A DNA stretch of 64,000 bases, from the NCBI GenBank assembly GCA_018716305.1, contig DVKB01000008.1:51589-115588 (forward strand). Direction: 5' to 3'. The position numbers were made by a program, and so were the translations under genes. Below the pieces are notes generated by a model. It ran no database searches, was not told the origin of the DNA, and saw only the letters and a list, made by a program, of their open reading frames with translations. This DNA is from Candidatus Scatomonas merdigallinarum. GTDB lineage: Bacteria; Bacillota; Clostridia; Lachnospirales; Lachnospiraceae. The stretch's first letter is position 1, and each line of letters begins with the position of its first letter. Positions 10,645 to 18,728 of the stretch are shown here, piece after piece.

Positions 10645-11265
10645 ATGAGACAATTAGTAAAACGAGCCAGAGACGGGGACGGGGAGGCCTTTCTCGCGCT
10701 GATGGAACAGTATTCCGGGGCTATGTACAAGATCGCCAGAAGTATCCTGGGCAACAATGAGGACGCTGCCGACGCCATACAGGAAACCATTCTGATCTGC
10801 TTTGAAAAAATAGCGGAACTGCGTCAGCCCCGTTATTTTAAAACCTGGATGACCCGAATCCTCATAAATGAATGCAGAAAAATAATCCGGCAGAACAGCC
10901 GGAATTGTCTGCTGGAGGAGTTTCCGGATGTTCCGGTGCAGGACGCGTCTCTGGAATATGTGGAATTTCAGGAATTGATCCGCAGACTGGATGAGAAATA
11001 CAGGCTGATCCTGGTGCTGCGCTATGTACAGGGCCTGAAGATCCGGGAAATCGCCGAGCTGCTGGAACTTCCGGAAAATACGGTGAAAACCCGGCTGCAG
11101 AGAGGCAGGAAGAGTCTGGCGGAGGAATATAAAACCCCCGGGGAAATTACGAAGCCCGGAAGGAAAGGAGCGTTGTGGAATGAAAAGCAGGAAAATGAAA
11201 AAAATTTTAAAGGCGGAAATCGGTCTTCCGCCTTCGGTGGAACAGGGAATGGAGAAGGCTTTTGA
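10645..11265 (+). CDS. ECF-type RNA polymerase sigma factor
   Basis: 206 residues. Region 2 spans about 5-70 (ALMEQYSGAMYKIARSIL, then DAADAIQETILICF) and region 4 about 110-160 with the helix-turn-helix LKIREIAELLELPENTVKTR. ATG at 10645 is preceded by GAGGGG. An upstream in-frame ATG at 10600 lies at or before the likely transcription start and lacks a ribosome site. The last 29 codons overlap the next gene in another frame and give a low-complexity tail (KNFKGGNRSSAFGGTG) unlikely to be conserved. Pairing with a DUF4179 gene indicates membrane-anchored anti-sigma control, probably of a cell-envelope stress response. Confidence 0.88.
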   Translation: MRQLVKRARDGDGEAFLALMEQYSGAMYKIARSILGNNEDAADAIQETILICFEKIAELRQPRYFKTWMTRILINECRKIIRQNSRNCLLEEFPDVPVQDASLEYVEFQELIRRLDEKYRLILVLRYVQGLKIREIAELLELPENTVKTRLQRGRKSLAEEYKTPGEITKPGRKGALWNEKQENEKNFKGGNRSSAFGGTGNGEGF

Positions 11266-12241
11266 ACAGATCCGAAGGGAAACAGCGGCAGCGGAAGCAG
11301 AGAAAAGGACAGTCAAAAAACGGGGAAAGATGCCTGGAACCGCGCTGGCGGCGGCGCTGGTCCTGCTCTTGTCCGCGGTGACGGCAGCCGGGGCGGCGGT
11401 TTACTCCTGGAGCCCCAAAGTGGCGGAAGAATTTCAGGCGGATCAGGAGCAGCAGGATCTGCTGACCAAAGAGCACCTGACCTGGCCTCTGGATATCGCG
11501 GTGACAGATGGAGGCGTCACCGTATCCCTGGAACAGGCCCTGACGGTTCCGGATTATCTGTATCTCTGCTTTAAAATCACAGGCCCGGAGGATATGGATC
11601 TGACCGGGGATATCAGTTTCAATTTTATGGATTTTCAGCTGGTGGGACAAAAGGAGCGGGTGAATTTTTCCTGGAGCGGACACTGCATGGAGCCTGAAGA
11701 GGGGCAGAGCAACATCCGCTACTATGAAGTCTGGGGATTTCTCCGGGGAATATCCTATGAAGGCATGGCGCTGGACGTGCGGCTGAAAGATCTGGGACGG
11801 TCTCTGGAAAAAGGCGGCGATCCCTGCGAAACGCTTGCCCGGGGAAGCTGGAATATGAGCTGGCACATGGGGGAAGGGTACGAAGGGGAAACCTTCCGGG
11901 TGGAAACTGTCCTGCCGGACAGCGATTTTACCGTCCACACAGTTACCATGACTCCCATCAGCTTTTATATGGACTGCGATTGGAGCAGAGACCGGACAGG
12001 GGAGGAACTGGAATGGAATCCCATAGGATACTGTATGGAAGACGGAACTACGGAACCGTTCCGGTGGGAGCTGCCCCCTGAAAAGGGATACAAAAATCCG
12101 GTGCCGGAGAGCTCGGAGGATACAGCCTATGAAATCCGGCAGGGCTTCAAGAAGATTTACGAAATAGACGAAATCAGAGGGATTCTCTTCTGCAGAGTAA
12201 ACGGAGAGGAAAAGGAATATTTTGAACTGGAACTGCGGTAA
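11180..12241 (+). CDS. DUF4179-family membrane anti-sigma factor
   Basis: 353 residues: a charged cytoplasmic N-terminus (1-47), one transmembrane helix (MPGTALAAALVLLLSAVTAAG, about 51-71) and a long extracellular region. This is the architecture of DUF4179 proteins encoded directly after ECF sigma factors, which hold the sigma factor at the membrane. The ATG follows GGAAAGGAG and lies 86 bp inside the sigma gene in a different frame, implying translational coupling. What the outer domain senses is unknown. Confidence 0.8.
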   Translation: MKSRKMKKILKAEIGLPPSVEQGMEKAFEQIRRETAAAEAEKRTVKKRGKMPGTALAAALVLLLSAVTAAGAAVYSWSPKVAEEFQADQEQQDLLTKEHLTWPLDIAVTDGGVTVSLEQALTVPDYLYLCFKITGPEDMDLTGDISFNFMDFQLVGQKERVNFSWSGHCMEPEEGQSNIRYYEVWGFLRGISYEGMALDVRLKDLGRSLEKGGDPCETLARGSWNMSWHMGEGYEGETFRVETVLPDSDFTVHTVTMTPISFYMDCDWSRDRTGEELEWNPIGYCMEDGTTEPFRWELPPEKGYKNPVPESSEDTAYEIRQGFKKIYEIDEIRGILFCRVNGEEKEYFELELR

Positions 12242-12248
12242 AAAAGGC

Positions 12249-12277
12249 TTGACGAGCCGCTTCTACATGTGTAGAAT
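12249..12277 (+). promoter_or_regulatory. Promoter of the C39-like peptidase gene
   Basis: TTGACG (12249-12254), 17 bp, TAGAAT (12272-12277). Operator 1 overlaps the -10 box and operator 2 follows the start point, the layout expected for direct repression. Confidence 0.8.
12261..12276 (+). promoter_or_regulatory. BlaI/MecI-type operator 1
   Basis: TTCTACATGTGTAGAA, a palindrome with one central mismatch and a CTACA-N2-TGTAG core, resembling the TACA...TGTA boxes bound by BlaI/MecI repressors. It covers the -10 element. Confidence 0.75.
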
Positions 12278-12284
12278 AAAGATG

Positions 12285-12302
12285 TTCCTACATATGTAGG
12301 AA
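12285..12302 (+). promoter_or_regulatory. BlaI/MecI-type operator 2
   Basis: TTCCTACATATGTAGGAA, a perfect 18-bp palindrome with the CTACA-N2-TGTAG core. Its centre is 25 bp from operator 1, and it ends 15 bp before the TTG start codon. Confidence 0.78.
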
Positions 12303-12317
12303 AAGGGAGGGTAAATT

Positions 12318-13205
12318 TTGAGACACAGCGCAAGAAAAAAGCAGCTTCGGCGGCGCTGCCTGCTGGCAGGCTTTTTCGGGGCAGCGGGAACGGCATTTCT
12401 GGTTTTGACGGCGGGAGGAGGGGAGCCGCCGCAAAGCCGGTATCTTGGGGAGACCTCCGGGGAGGAGATTTTTTCAGAAAGCGGGCAGGAGGTACAGCCC
12501 TCCGGGCCTTCGGCAGAGGAGACGGAGATTTTAGAGAAGCTGACTGCTCTGGCGGAAAGTGATTCCCGGGTCAGGCAGGTTCTGGAAAACGCGGGTCAAT
12601 ATCCGGAGGATATTCTGAAAGCGGTGGCGGAAAATCCGGAAACCGCCGGTTTTGCTCTGGGTTATCCGGCAAAGAAAAACCGGACGCCGGCTTCCACCAT
12701 CGAACCGGTGGAAAAAGGGCAGATTCCGGAATTGATCCAGTGGGACGAGAGGTGGGGGTATGTCTGGTACGGGGACGGGGTGCTGGGAGTAACCGGCTGC
12801 GGTCCCACAGCTTTGTCTATGGTGGCCGCCGGGCTCACCGGGGATGACAGCGTCACTCCGGCGGAAGTGGCGGCCTACGCAGAGAAAAACGGCTATTACG
12901 TCCGGGACGTAGGTACCGGCTGGGATCTCATGACGGAGGGCTGTCGGGCCTTCGGTGTCAGCGGACAGGAACTGCCTCTGCAGAAAAATGTAATCTTTGA
13001 CAGACTGAAAGAGGGAAGTCCGGTGATCTGCAGTATGAAGCCGGGGGATTTTACTTCCCAGGGGCATTTCATCGTGCTGGCGGGGGTTGAACAGGGAAAG
13101 ATTCGGGTGAGAGATCCCAACAGCCCCAGCCGAAGCGGCAGACTGTGGGAGTATGAAACACTGGAACCTCAGATCAACAATCTGTGGGCATTCGTCCTTC
13201 TGTAA
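12318..13205 (+). CDS. Exported C39-like (papain-fold) peptidase
   Basis: 295 residues. A twin-Arg-rich N-terminus and one hydrophobic segment (about 14-32) indicate a secreted or membrane-anchored protein. After a low-complexity linker, residues 135-295 form a Peptidase_C39_2-type domain with the catalytic Cys in VTGCGPTALSMV, the His in GHFIVLAG and the following DPNS. The start is TTG at 12318, 8 bp after AGGGAGG; no better in-frame start exists. Such domains occur in bacteriocin processing and in wall-associated amidases or peptidases. Under BlaI-type operators and beside an L,D-transpeptidase, a cell-wall role is the best inference. Confidence 0.8.
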   Translation: MRHSARKKQLRRRCLLAGFFGAAGTAFLVLTAGGGEPPQSRYLGETSGEEIFSESGQEVQPSGPSAEETEILEKLTALAESDSRVRQVLENAGQYPEDILKAVAENPETAGFALGYPAKKNRTPASTIEPVEKGQIPELIQWDERWGYVWYGDGVLGVTGCGPTALSMVAAGLTGDDSVTPAEVAAYAEKNGYYVRDVGTGWDLMTEGCRAFGVSGQELPLQKNVIFDRLKEGSPVICSMKPGDFTSQGHFIVLAGVEQGKIRVRDPNSPSRSGRLWEYETLEPQINNLWAFVLL

Positions 13206-13264
13206 AAGAGAAAGAGCAGAGAAGGTCAGAAACGGAAAAAAATGCATGACCTCCCTGCTTTTTC

Positions 13265-13293
13265 TTGACATTTTTAAACTACAGATGTAGTAT
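13265..13293 (+). promoter_or_regulatory. Promoter of the L,D-transpeptidase gene
   Basis: TTGACA, 17 bp, TAGTAT. The spacer and -10 box are occupied by operator 3. Confidence 0.8.
13278..13291 (+). promoter_or_regulatory. BlaI/MecI-type operator 3
   Basis: ACTACAGATGTAGT, perfect 6-bp arms around GA, the same CTACA-N2-TGTAG core as operators 1 and 2. It overlaps the -10 box of the L,D-transpeptidase promoter, which probably also transcribes the repressor gene. Confidence 0.78.
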
Positions 13294-13366
13294 AAATTCA
13301 GAATAAGAAAGAAACACTAAGAGTACCATCATGGCGCGACACAGTATGACACAGGAGAATGAGAGT

Positions 13367-14809
13367 ATGAAAAAAATGTCAAAAAGAGCGAAAATCGTGG
13401 TTTTCGCCCTCGCTGCCGCGGCGGCTGCTCTGCTGACGGCATATTTCATCGGTAAAAATTATTTTGCCGTCCATTTTCTCCCGGGAACAGTCATCAACGG
13501 AATAGACTGCGGGGGAGATACGGCGCGGGAGGTCAAGGATAAGCTCCAGGACACTCTGCTGGACTATTCCCTGGAACTAAGGGGGCGAGGGGGAAAAACC
13601 GAGGTCATAACGGCCGGACAGCTGGGGGTGGAGTATACCGATGACGGCGGGGTGGAACGGCTTCTGGAAGAACAGAAGGAGACTCTGTGGTTCCTGGCCG
13701 TCACCGGGACCAGAAAGCATGAGACCGCGGCGGATTTTACCTACAGTTCCGGAAAGCTGGATCAGGTTCTGGCAGATCTCAGCTGCTTTGACCCTCAGCA
13801 GGCGGTGCCGCCCAAGGACGCTTATGTGGAGGATGACGGAAGCGCCTTTGTGGTGATTCCGGAGCAGGAGGGAACCACCCTGGACCCTGAAAAAACCCGG
13901 CAGGCGGTCCGGGAGGCGGTGGAGTCAGGCGCCGCCGTCCTGGATCTGGAAGAAGAAGCTCTTTATCTTGAACCGGCGGTCCGGGGCACGGACCCGGAAC
14001 TCCAGGCGGAAGCCCAGCTTCTGAATACTATGACCAGGGCGCGGATCACCTATGATTTTTCCGACCGCCAGAAGACGGTGGATCGGGATACCATCAAATC
14101 CTGGCTGACCCGGGGGGAGGACGGAAGCTATTTCCTGGACCGGGAAAAGGCCGCGGAATGGGTGAGGCAGATGGCCTATGACACAGATACCTTCGGCCTG
14201 GAACATGAATTTAAAACATCCCTGGGTCCCACCATTACCCTGGCGGCGGGAGGAGATTACGGGTGGGTCATTGACCGGGATGCCACTACAGAGGAATTGA
14301 TCCGGCTGCTGGAAGCGGGAGAGACCGCCACGGTGGAGCCGGTCTATCTCTATGAGGGAAAGGACCGTTCGGTGAACGATATCGGGGATACCTACGCGGA
14401 AATCTGTATTACCCAGCAGCGAATGTGGTGCTATAAGGACGGTCAGCTGATCGCCGACACCCCGGTGGTCACCGGCTGCCATTCCACCGGATACGATACC
14501 CCCTCCGGCAGCGTCTGGGCCATTGACGCCAAGAAGGCCAATGCCCACTTCAGCACCTACAACAGCGATGTGGATTTCTGGCTTCCCTTTAACGGGGATG
14601 TGGGGATCCATGACGCGTCCTGGAGAGCAGAGGGAACCTATGGAGGGGATGTGTGGCTCAACGGCGGTTCCCACGGATGCATTAACACCCCCTATAACGC
14701 CGCCCAGGCCATCTTTCAGGTTCTGGAGATCGGAGATCCGGTCATTGTATACTACAGTACAGATCAGCCGGTAGGGCCGTCGCCCACCCAGGAACTGGAA
14801 ATGGGCTGA
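13367..14809 (+). CDS. L,D-transpeptidase (YkuD) with putative peptidoglycan-binding domain
   Basis: 480 residues. Residues about 8-28 are a transmembrane anchor. Residues 35-340 hold two stretches resembling the PG_binding_4 module found before YkuD domains. Residues 350-470 are the YkuD catalytic domain, with a His in GIHDASW and the active Cys in SHGCINTP. These enzymes form 3-3 peptidoglycan cross-links that resist most beta-lactams. ATG at 13367 has AGGAG 9 bp upstream; an in-frame ATG at 13331 has only a weak site. Control by a BlaI-type operator suggests induction by wall stress or beta-lactams, an inference from context. Confidence 0.9.
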   Translation: MKKMSKRAKIVVFALAAAAAALLTAYFIGKNYFAVHFLPGTVINGIDCGGDTAREVKDKLQDTLLDYSLELRGRGGKTEVITAGQLGVEYTDDGGVERLLEEQKETLWFLAVTGTRKHETAADFTYSSGKLDQVLADLSCFDPQQAVPPKDAYVEDDGSAFVVIPEQEGTTLDPEKTRQAVREAVESGAAVLDLEEEALYLEPAVRGTDPELQAEAQLLNTMTRARITYDFSDRQKTVDRDTIKSWLTRGEDGSYFLDREKAAEWVRQMAYDTDTFGLEHEFKTSLGPTITLAAGGDYGWVIDRDATTEELIRLLEAGETATVEPVYLYEGKDRSVNDIGDTYAEICITQQRMWCYKDGQLIADTPVVTGCHSTGYDTPSGSVWAIDAKKANAHFSTYNSDVDFWLPFNGDVGIHDASWRAEGTYGGDVWLNGGSHGCINTPYNAAQAIFQVLEIGDPVIVYYSTDQPVGPSPTQELEMG

Positions 14810-14857
14810 AGACAGCAGGCGTTGAAAGCCTGCGCCGTGAAAAAGGGAGGAATTCAA

Positions 14858-15238
14858 ATGAAGCATACATTCAGCAGACTTCCCGCGTCAGAACTGCAGA
14901 TCATGCAGGTGCTCTGGGAAGGACATCCGGACATGTCCCGGCTGGAAATTCAGCAAGTCATCCATCGGAAGAGGGATCTGGCGCCCACCACGATTAATTC
15001 CCTGCTGTCCCGTCTGGAGCGCAAAGGATTTGTGTCTGTGAGAAAAGAGGGAAAAAACAACCTGTATACCCCCCTGGTGGAAAAGGAGGAGTACCGCGGC
15101 CAGGAAAGCCGGGCGGTTCTCCAGCAGGTGTTTGACAACTCCCTGGGCAGTTTTGTCTCAGCCCTGTACGATGGGAAGAAAATTCCCCGGGATAAGCTGA
15201 AAGAGCTGGAGGAGCTGGTGAAATCTCTTGAGGAGTGA
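14858..15238 (+). CDS. BlaI/MecI/CopY-family transcriptional repressor
   Basis: 126 residues, the normal length for BlaI/MecI. The N-terminal winged helix spans about 5-75 (LPASELQIMQVLWEG, then DLAPTTINSLLSRLERKGFV) and the C-terminal helices serve dimerisation. ATG at 14858 follows GGGAGG. It lies 48 bp after the transpeptidase gene, so it is probably co-transcribed and autoregulated through operator 3. BlaI is usually inactivated by the BlaR1 metalloprotease; no BlaR1-like gene is in the window. Confidence 0.88.
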   Translation: MKHTFSRLPASELQIMQVLWEGHPDMSRLEIQQVIHRKRDLAPTTINSLLSRLERKGFVSVRKEGKNNLYTPLVEKEEYRGQESRAVLQQVFDNSLGSFVSALYDGKKIPRDKLKELEELVKSLEE

Positions 15239-15251
15239 CAGAAGAAAGGGC

Positions 15252-15280
15252 TTGCCAATTACTGGGTGATTGTGTATTAT
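15252..15280 (+). promoter_or_regulatory. Promoter of yajC
   Basis: TTGCCA, 17 bp, TATTAT, ending 36 bp before the yajC start. Confidence 0.7.
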
Positions 15281-15316
15281 AGTAAACAGACATGTTTGAG
15301 CAGGAGGAAAGAAAAG

Positions 15317-15694
15317 ATGATTTTTGCTAGTGAAACAGCCCAGGCATCCGGCGGCGGCATGGGAGTCATGCTGATCTGGATCGTAGCGCTGGTAGCCCTG
15401 ATGTATTTTATGATGATCCGTCCCCAGAAGAAGGAGCAGAAGAGGATGCAGGCCATGCTTTCTGATCTGGCTGTGGGCGACGCGGTTGTGACAAACAGCG
15501 GATTCTACGGAATCGTCATTGATATCAGCGAGGAAGACGTGATCGTGGAGTTCGGCAATAATAAAAACTGCCGGATCCCCATGAGAAAATCCGCCATCGC
15601 GGCGGTGGAAAAGCCGGAGCAGGCGGCAGCGGCGGCTGAGAAGGACAGCAAAAAGGAAACCAAGACGGAAAAAGTCGAGGCGAAGAAAAAATAA
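15317..15694 (+). CDS. yajC: Preprotein translocase subunit YajC
   Basis: 125 residues. A single N-terminal transmembrane helix (MLIWIVALVALMYFMMI, about 18-34) is followed by RPQKKEQKRMQ and the small domain with LAVGDAVVTNSGFYG, both diagnostic of YajC. It associates with SecDF and the SecYEG channel. The Ala/Glu/Lys-rich C-terminal tail is common in Clostridia. ATG at 15317 follows AGGAGGAAAG. secD and secF are not adjacent here. Confidence 0.93.
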   Translation: MIFASETAQASGGGMGVMLIWIVALVALMYFMMIRPQKKEQKRMQAMLSDLAVGDAVVTNSGFYGIVIDISEEDVIVEFGNNKNCRIPMRKSAIAAVEKPEQAAAAAEKDSKKETKTEKVEAKKK

Positions 15695-15709
15695 AAAACA
15701 GTACAAAGA

Positions 15710-15756
15710 GATATCCACAGAGTATGCCAAGGTATATTTCTGTGGATATTTTTTTA
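15710..15756 (+). terminator. Terminator after yajC
   Basis: GATATCCACAGA pairs with TCTGTGGATAT, followed by a run of T residues. Confidence 0.85.
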
Positions 15757-15817
15757 ATTGATCGGCTTGGAATTTCTGGTTTATGGGCAATTTGACCGGA
15801 TTTTCTTGCGTTTTTTG

Positions 15818-15846
15818 TTGAAAATTCCGCAATGTTGAAGTATCAT
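15818..15846 (+). promoter_or_regulatory. Probable promoter of the leuB-ilvD-ilvB operon
   Basis: TTGAAA, 17 bp, TATCAT, giving a leader of about 85 bases. That leader is too short for a T-box and I see no T-box motif in it. Confidence 0.55.
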
Positions 15847-15938
15847 ATTAGGATATAAGAGCCAAAACGGCGGAAAATCCGCGGGAATCCGGGAAGACCC
15901 CGGTTTTCCGGGAGAGTGAAAAAGAAAGAGGGACTGAT

Positions 15939-17021
15939 ATGGAATATAAAATTGGATTGATCCGGGGCGACGGCATCGGCCCGGAAATAGTAAATGAAGC
16001 CAAAAAAGTACTGGACGCGGTCTGCGCGAAATACGGACACGCGTTCTGTTACCGGGATATGCTACTGGGGGGAGCCTCCATTGACGCCAACGGCGTGCCT
16101 CTGACAGAGGAGACCATCCGGGAGGCCAAAGCCTGCGACGCGGTGCTTATGGGATCCATCGGCGGGGATGCCAATACGTCTCCCTGGTACAAGCTGGAGC
16201 CCTCCAAGCGGCCGGAGGCAGGTCTGCTGGGGATCCGCAAGGCCCTGAACCTTTTTGCCAATGTGCGGCCGGCCTATCTGTATGAAGAACTGAAAGAGGC
16301 CTGTCCTCTGAGGGATGAAGTCATCGGCCGGGGCTTTGATATGGTAATTATGCGGGAGCTGACCGGAGGCCTTTACTTCGGTGAGAGAAAGACCTATGAG
16401 GAGAACGGGCTGCGGACCGCGGTGGATACCTTGGTTTACAATGAAAATGAAATCCGCCGCATAGCCAGAAGAGCCTTTGACATTGCCCGCAAGCGCCGGA
16501 AAAAGGTTACCAGCGTGGACAAGGCTAATGTGCTGGATTCCTCCCGGCTGTGGAGAGCAGTAGTGGAGGAAGTGGCGGAAGAGTATCCGGATGTGGCCCT
16601 GGAGCACATGCTGGTGGATAACTGCGCCATGCAGCTGGTGAAGGATCCCGGCCAGTTTGACGTGATTCTCACAGAGAATATGTTCGGCGATATCCTTTCC
16701 GATGAAGCCAGCATGGTGACCGGCTCCATCGGAATGCTTTCCTCTGCCAGCCTCAACGAGACCAGCTTCGGCCTCTACGAGCCCAGCCACGGATCCGCTC
16801 CGGATATAGCGGGACAGAATATTGCCAATCCGCTGGCTACGATTCTTTCCGCCGCCATGCTGCTGCGCTATTCTTTGAATCTGGACAAAGAGGCGGACGC
16901 GGTGGAGGCAGCGGTAAAAGCTGTGCTGAAGGAAGGATACCGCACCGGAGATATTATGTCGGAGGGATGCAGAAAAGTTTCTACCACGGAGATGGGTTCC
17001 CTGGTAGCTTCAAAAATTTGA
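15939..17021 (+). CDS. leuB: 3-isopropylmalate dehydrogenase
   Basis: 360 residues, typical LeuB length. Converts 3-isopropylmalate to 2-oxo-4-methylvalerate with NAD in leucine synthesis. Motifs: GDGIGPEI near the N-terminus, [10 protein letters not shown] (about 137), VDKANVL (about 192), the metal-binding segment FGDILSDE (about 250) and the NAD-binding [12 protein letters not shown] (about 281). First gene of leuB-ilvD-ilvB; leuA and leuCD are not in the window. Confidence 0.95.
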   Translation: MEYKIGLIRGDGIGPEIVNEAKKVLDAVCAKYGHAFCYRDMLLGGASIDANGVPLTEETIREAKACDAVLMGSIGGDANTSPWYKLEPSKRPEAGLLGIRKALNLFANVRPAYLYEELKEACPLRDEVIGRGFDMVIMRELTGGLYFGERKTYEENGLRTAVDTLVYNENEIRRIARRAFDIARKRRKKVTSVDKANVLDSSRLWRAVVEEVAEEYPDVALEHMLVDNCAMQLVKDPGQFDVILTENMFGDILSDEASMVTGSIGMLSSASLNETSFGLYEPSHGSAPDIAGQNIANPLATILSAAMLLRYSLNLDKEADAVEAAVKAVLKEGYRTGDIMSEGCRKVSTTEMGSLVASKI

Positions 17022-17034
17022 GGAGATGAGAGAG

Positions 17035-18702
17035 ATGAGAAGTGACGCGGTAAAAAAGGGGATGCAGCAGGCTCCCCACAGAAGTCTTTTTAACGCTTTG
17101 GGCATGACCAAAGAGGAGCTGGACCGGCCCCTGGTGGGAATCGTCAGTTCCTACAATGAGATTGTGCCGGGCCATATGAACCTGGACAAAATTACGGAAG
17201 CCGTAAAAATGGGCGTCGCCATGGCCGGCGGAACCCCCATTGTCTTCCCGGCTATCGCTGTCTGCGACGGCATTGCCATGGGACACATCGGCATGAAATA
17301 TTCCCTGGTGACCAGGGATCTGATCGCGGATTCCACGGAGGCCATGGCTATGGCCCATCAGTTTGACGCTCTGGTCATGATTCCCAACTGCGACAAAAAC
17401 GTGCCGGGCCTTCTTATGGCGGCGGCCCGGATCAATGTCCCCACAGTGTTTGTCAGCGGCGGCCCCATGCTGGCGGGCCATGTACACGGGGAAAAGCGGA
17501 GCCTGTCCTCTATGTTTGAGGCGGTAGGCGCCTACACCGCGGGAACCATTACCCGGGAGGATGTGGAGGAATTTGAATGCAAAGCCTGCCCCACCTGCGG
17601 TTCCTGTTCCGGCATGTACACCGCCAACAGCATGAACTGCCTGACAGAAGTTCTGGGCATGGGCCTGCGGGGCAACGGCACCATTCCGGCGGTTTACTCC
17701 GAGAGACTGAAGCTGGCCAAGCATGCGGGCATGCAGGTCATGGAGCTGCTGAAGAAAAATATCCGTCCCAGAGATATTATGACCAAAGAGGCGTTTCTCA
17801 ACGCTCTGACGGTGGATATGGCCCTGGGCTGCTCCACCAACAGTATGCTGCACCTTCCGGCCATCGCCCACGAGGTGGGATTTGATTTTCTGCCGGAGCT
17901 GGCCAACGAGATCAGCGCCCGCACTCCCAATCTCTGCCATCTGGCGCCGGCAGGGCATACTTATATAGAGGATCTGAATGAGGCCGGCGGCGTCTACGCC
18001 GTTATGAACGAGCTCTCCAAAAAAGATCTGCTGCACCTGGAGTGCATGACAGTTACAGGAAAGACCGTGGGAGAAAATATTCAGGGCGTCCGCAACAAAA
18101 ATCCGGAAGTCATCCGCCCTGTTGAGAATCCCTACAGCCAGACCGGCGGCATCGCCGTGCTGAAGGGCAATCTGGCTCCCGACACCGCGGTGGTGAAGCG
18201 CTCCGCCGTCTGTGAGGAGATGATGGTCCACGAGGGACCGGCCAGAGTGTTCGACTGCGAGGAGGACGCCATCGCCGCCATCAAGGGCGGAAAGATTGTG
18301 GCCGGGGATGTGGTGGTGATCCGCTATGAGGGGCCAAAGGGCGGCCCCGGCATGCGGGAGATGCTGAACCCCACCTCCGCCATCGCGGGAATGGGCCTGG
18401 GATCCACCGTAGCCCTGATCACGGACGGACGTTTTTCCGGAGCTTCCAGAGGAGCATCCATCGGCCATGTCAGTCCGGAAGCGGCAGTGGGCGGCCCCAT
18501 CGCCCTGGTGGAAGAGGGAGACCTGATCCGCATCAACATCCCGGAAAACAGACTGGAACTGGCTGTCTCCCCTGAGGTTCTGGAGGAGAGAAGAAAGAAC
18601 TGGAAGCCCAGAAAACCCAATGTGACCACCGGCTACCTGGCAAGATACGCGAAAATGGTCACCAGCGCCAACCGGGGCGCCATCCTGGAGATCCCGGACT
18701 GA
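17035..18702 (+). CDS. ilvD: Dihydroxy-acid dehydratase
   Basis: 555 residues. Fe-S enzyme converting 2,3-dihydroxy-isovalerate and -methylvalerate to 2-oxo acids. The cluster and metal region is visible: NCDKNVPG (about 118) and [18 protein letters not shown] (about 183). ATG at 17035 gives the conserved N-terminus MRSDAVKKG with AGGAG 9 bp upstream; the in-frame ATG at 17026 abuts the AGGAG and is too close. 13 bp after leuB. Confidence 0.96.
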   Translation: MRSDAVKKGMQQAPHRSLFNALGMTKEELDRPLVGIVSSYNEIVPGHMNLDKITEAVKMGVAMAGGTPIVFPAIAVCDGIAMGHIGMKYSLVTRDLIADSTEAMAMAHQFDALVMIPNCDKNVPGLLMAAARINVPTVFVSGGPMLAGHVHGEKRSLSSMFEAVGAYTAGTITREDVEEFECKACPTCGSCSGMYTANSMNCLTEVLGMGLRGNGTIPAVYSERLKLAKHAGMQVMELLKKNIRPRDIMTKEAFLNALTVDMALGCSTNSMLHLPAIAHEVGFDFLPELANEISARTPNLCHLAPAGHTYIEDLNEAGGVYAVMNELSKKDLLHLECMTVTGKTVGENIQGVRNKNPEVIRPVENPYSQTGGIAVLKGNLAPDTAVVKRSAVCEEMMVHEGPARVFDCEEDAIAAIKGGKIVAGDVVVIRYEGPKGGPGMREMLNPTSAIAGMGLGSTVALITDGRFSGASRGASIGHVSPEAAVGGPIALVEEGDLIRINIPENRLELAVSPEVLEERRKNWKPRKPNVTTGYLARYAKMVTSANRGAILEIPD

Positions 18703-18728
18703 ACAGAAAAGCGAAAGGAGAAATTGCC

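Noticed and set aside
15847..15938. T-box or leader peptide attenuator before leuB
   Set aside because: The leader is only about 85 bases and has no specifier stem, T-box sequence or terminator hairpin.
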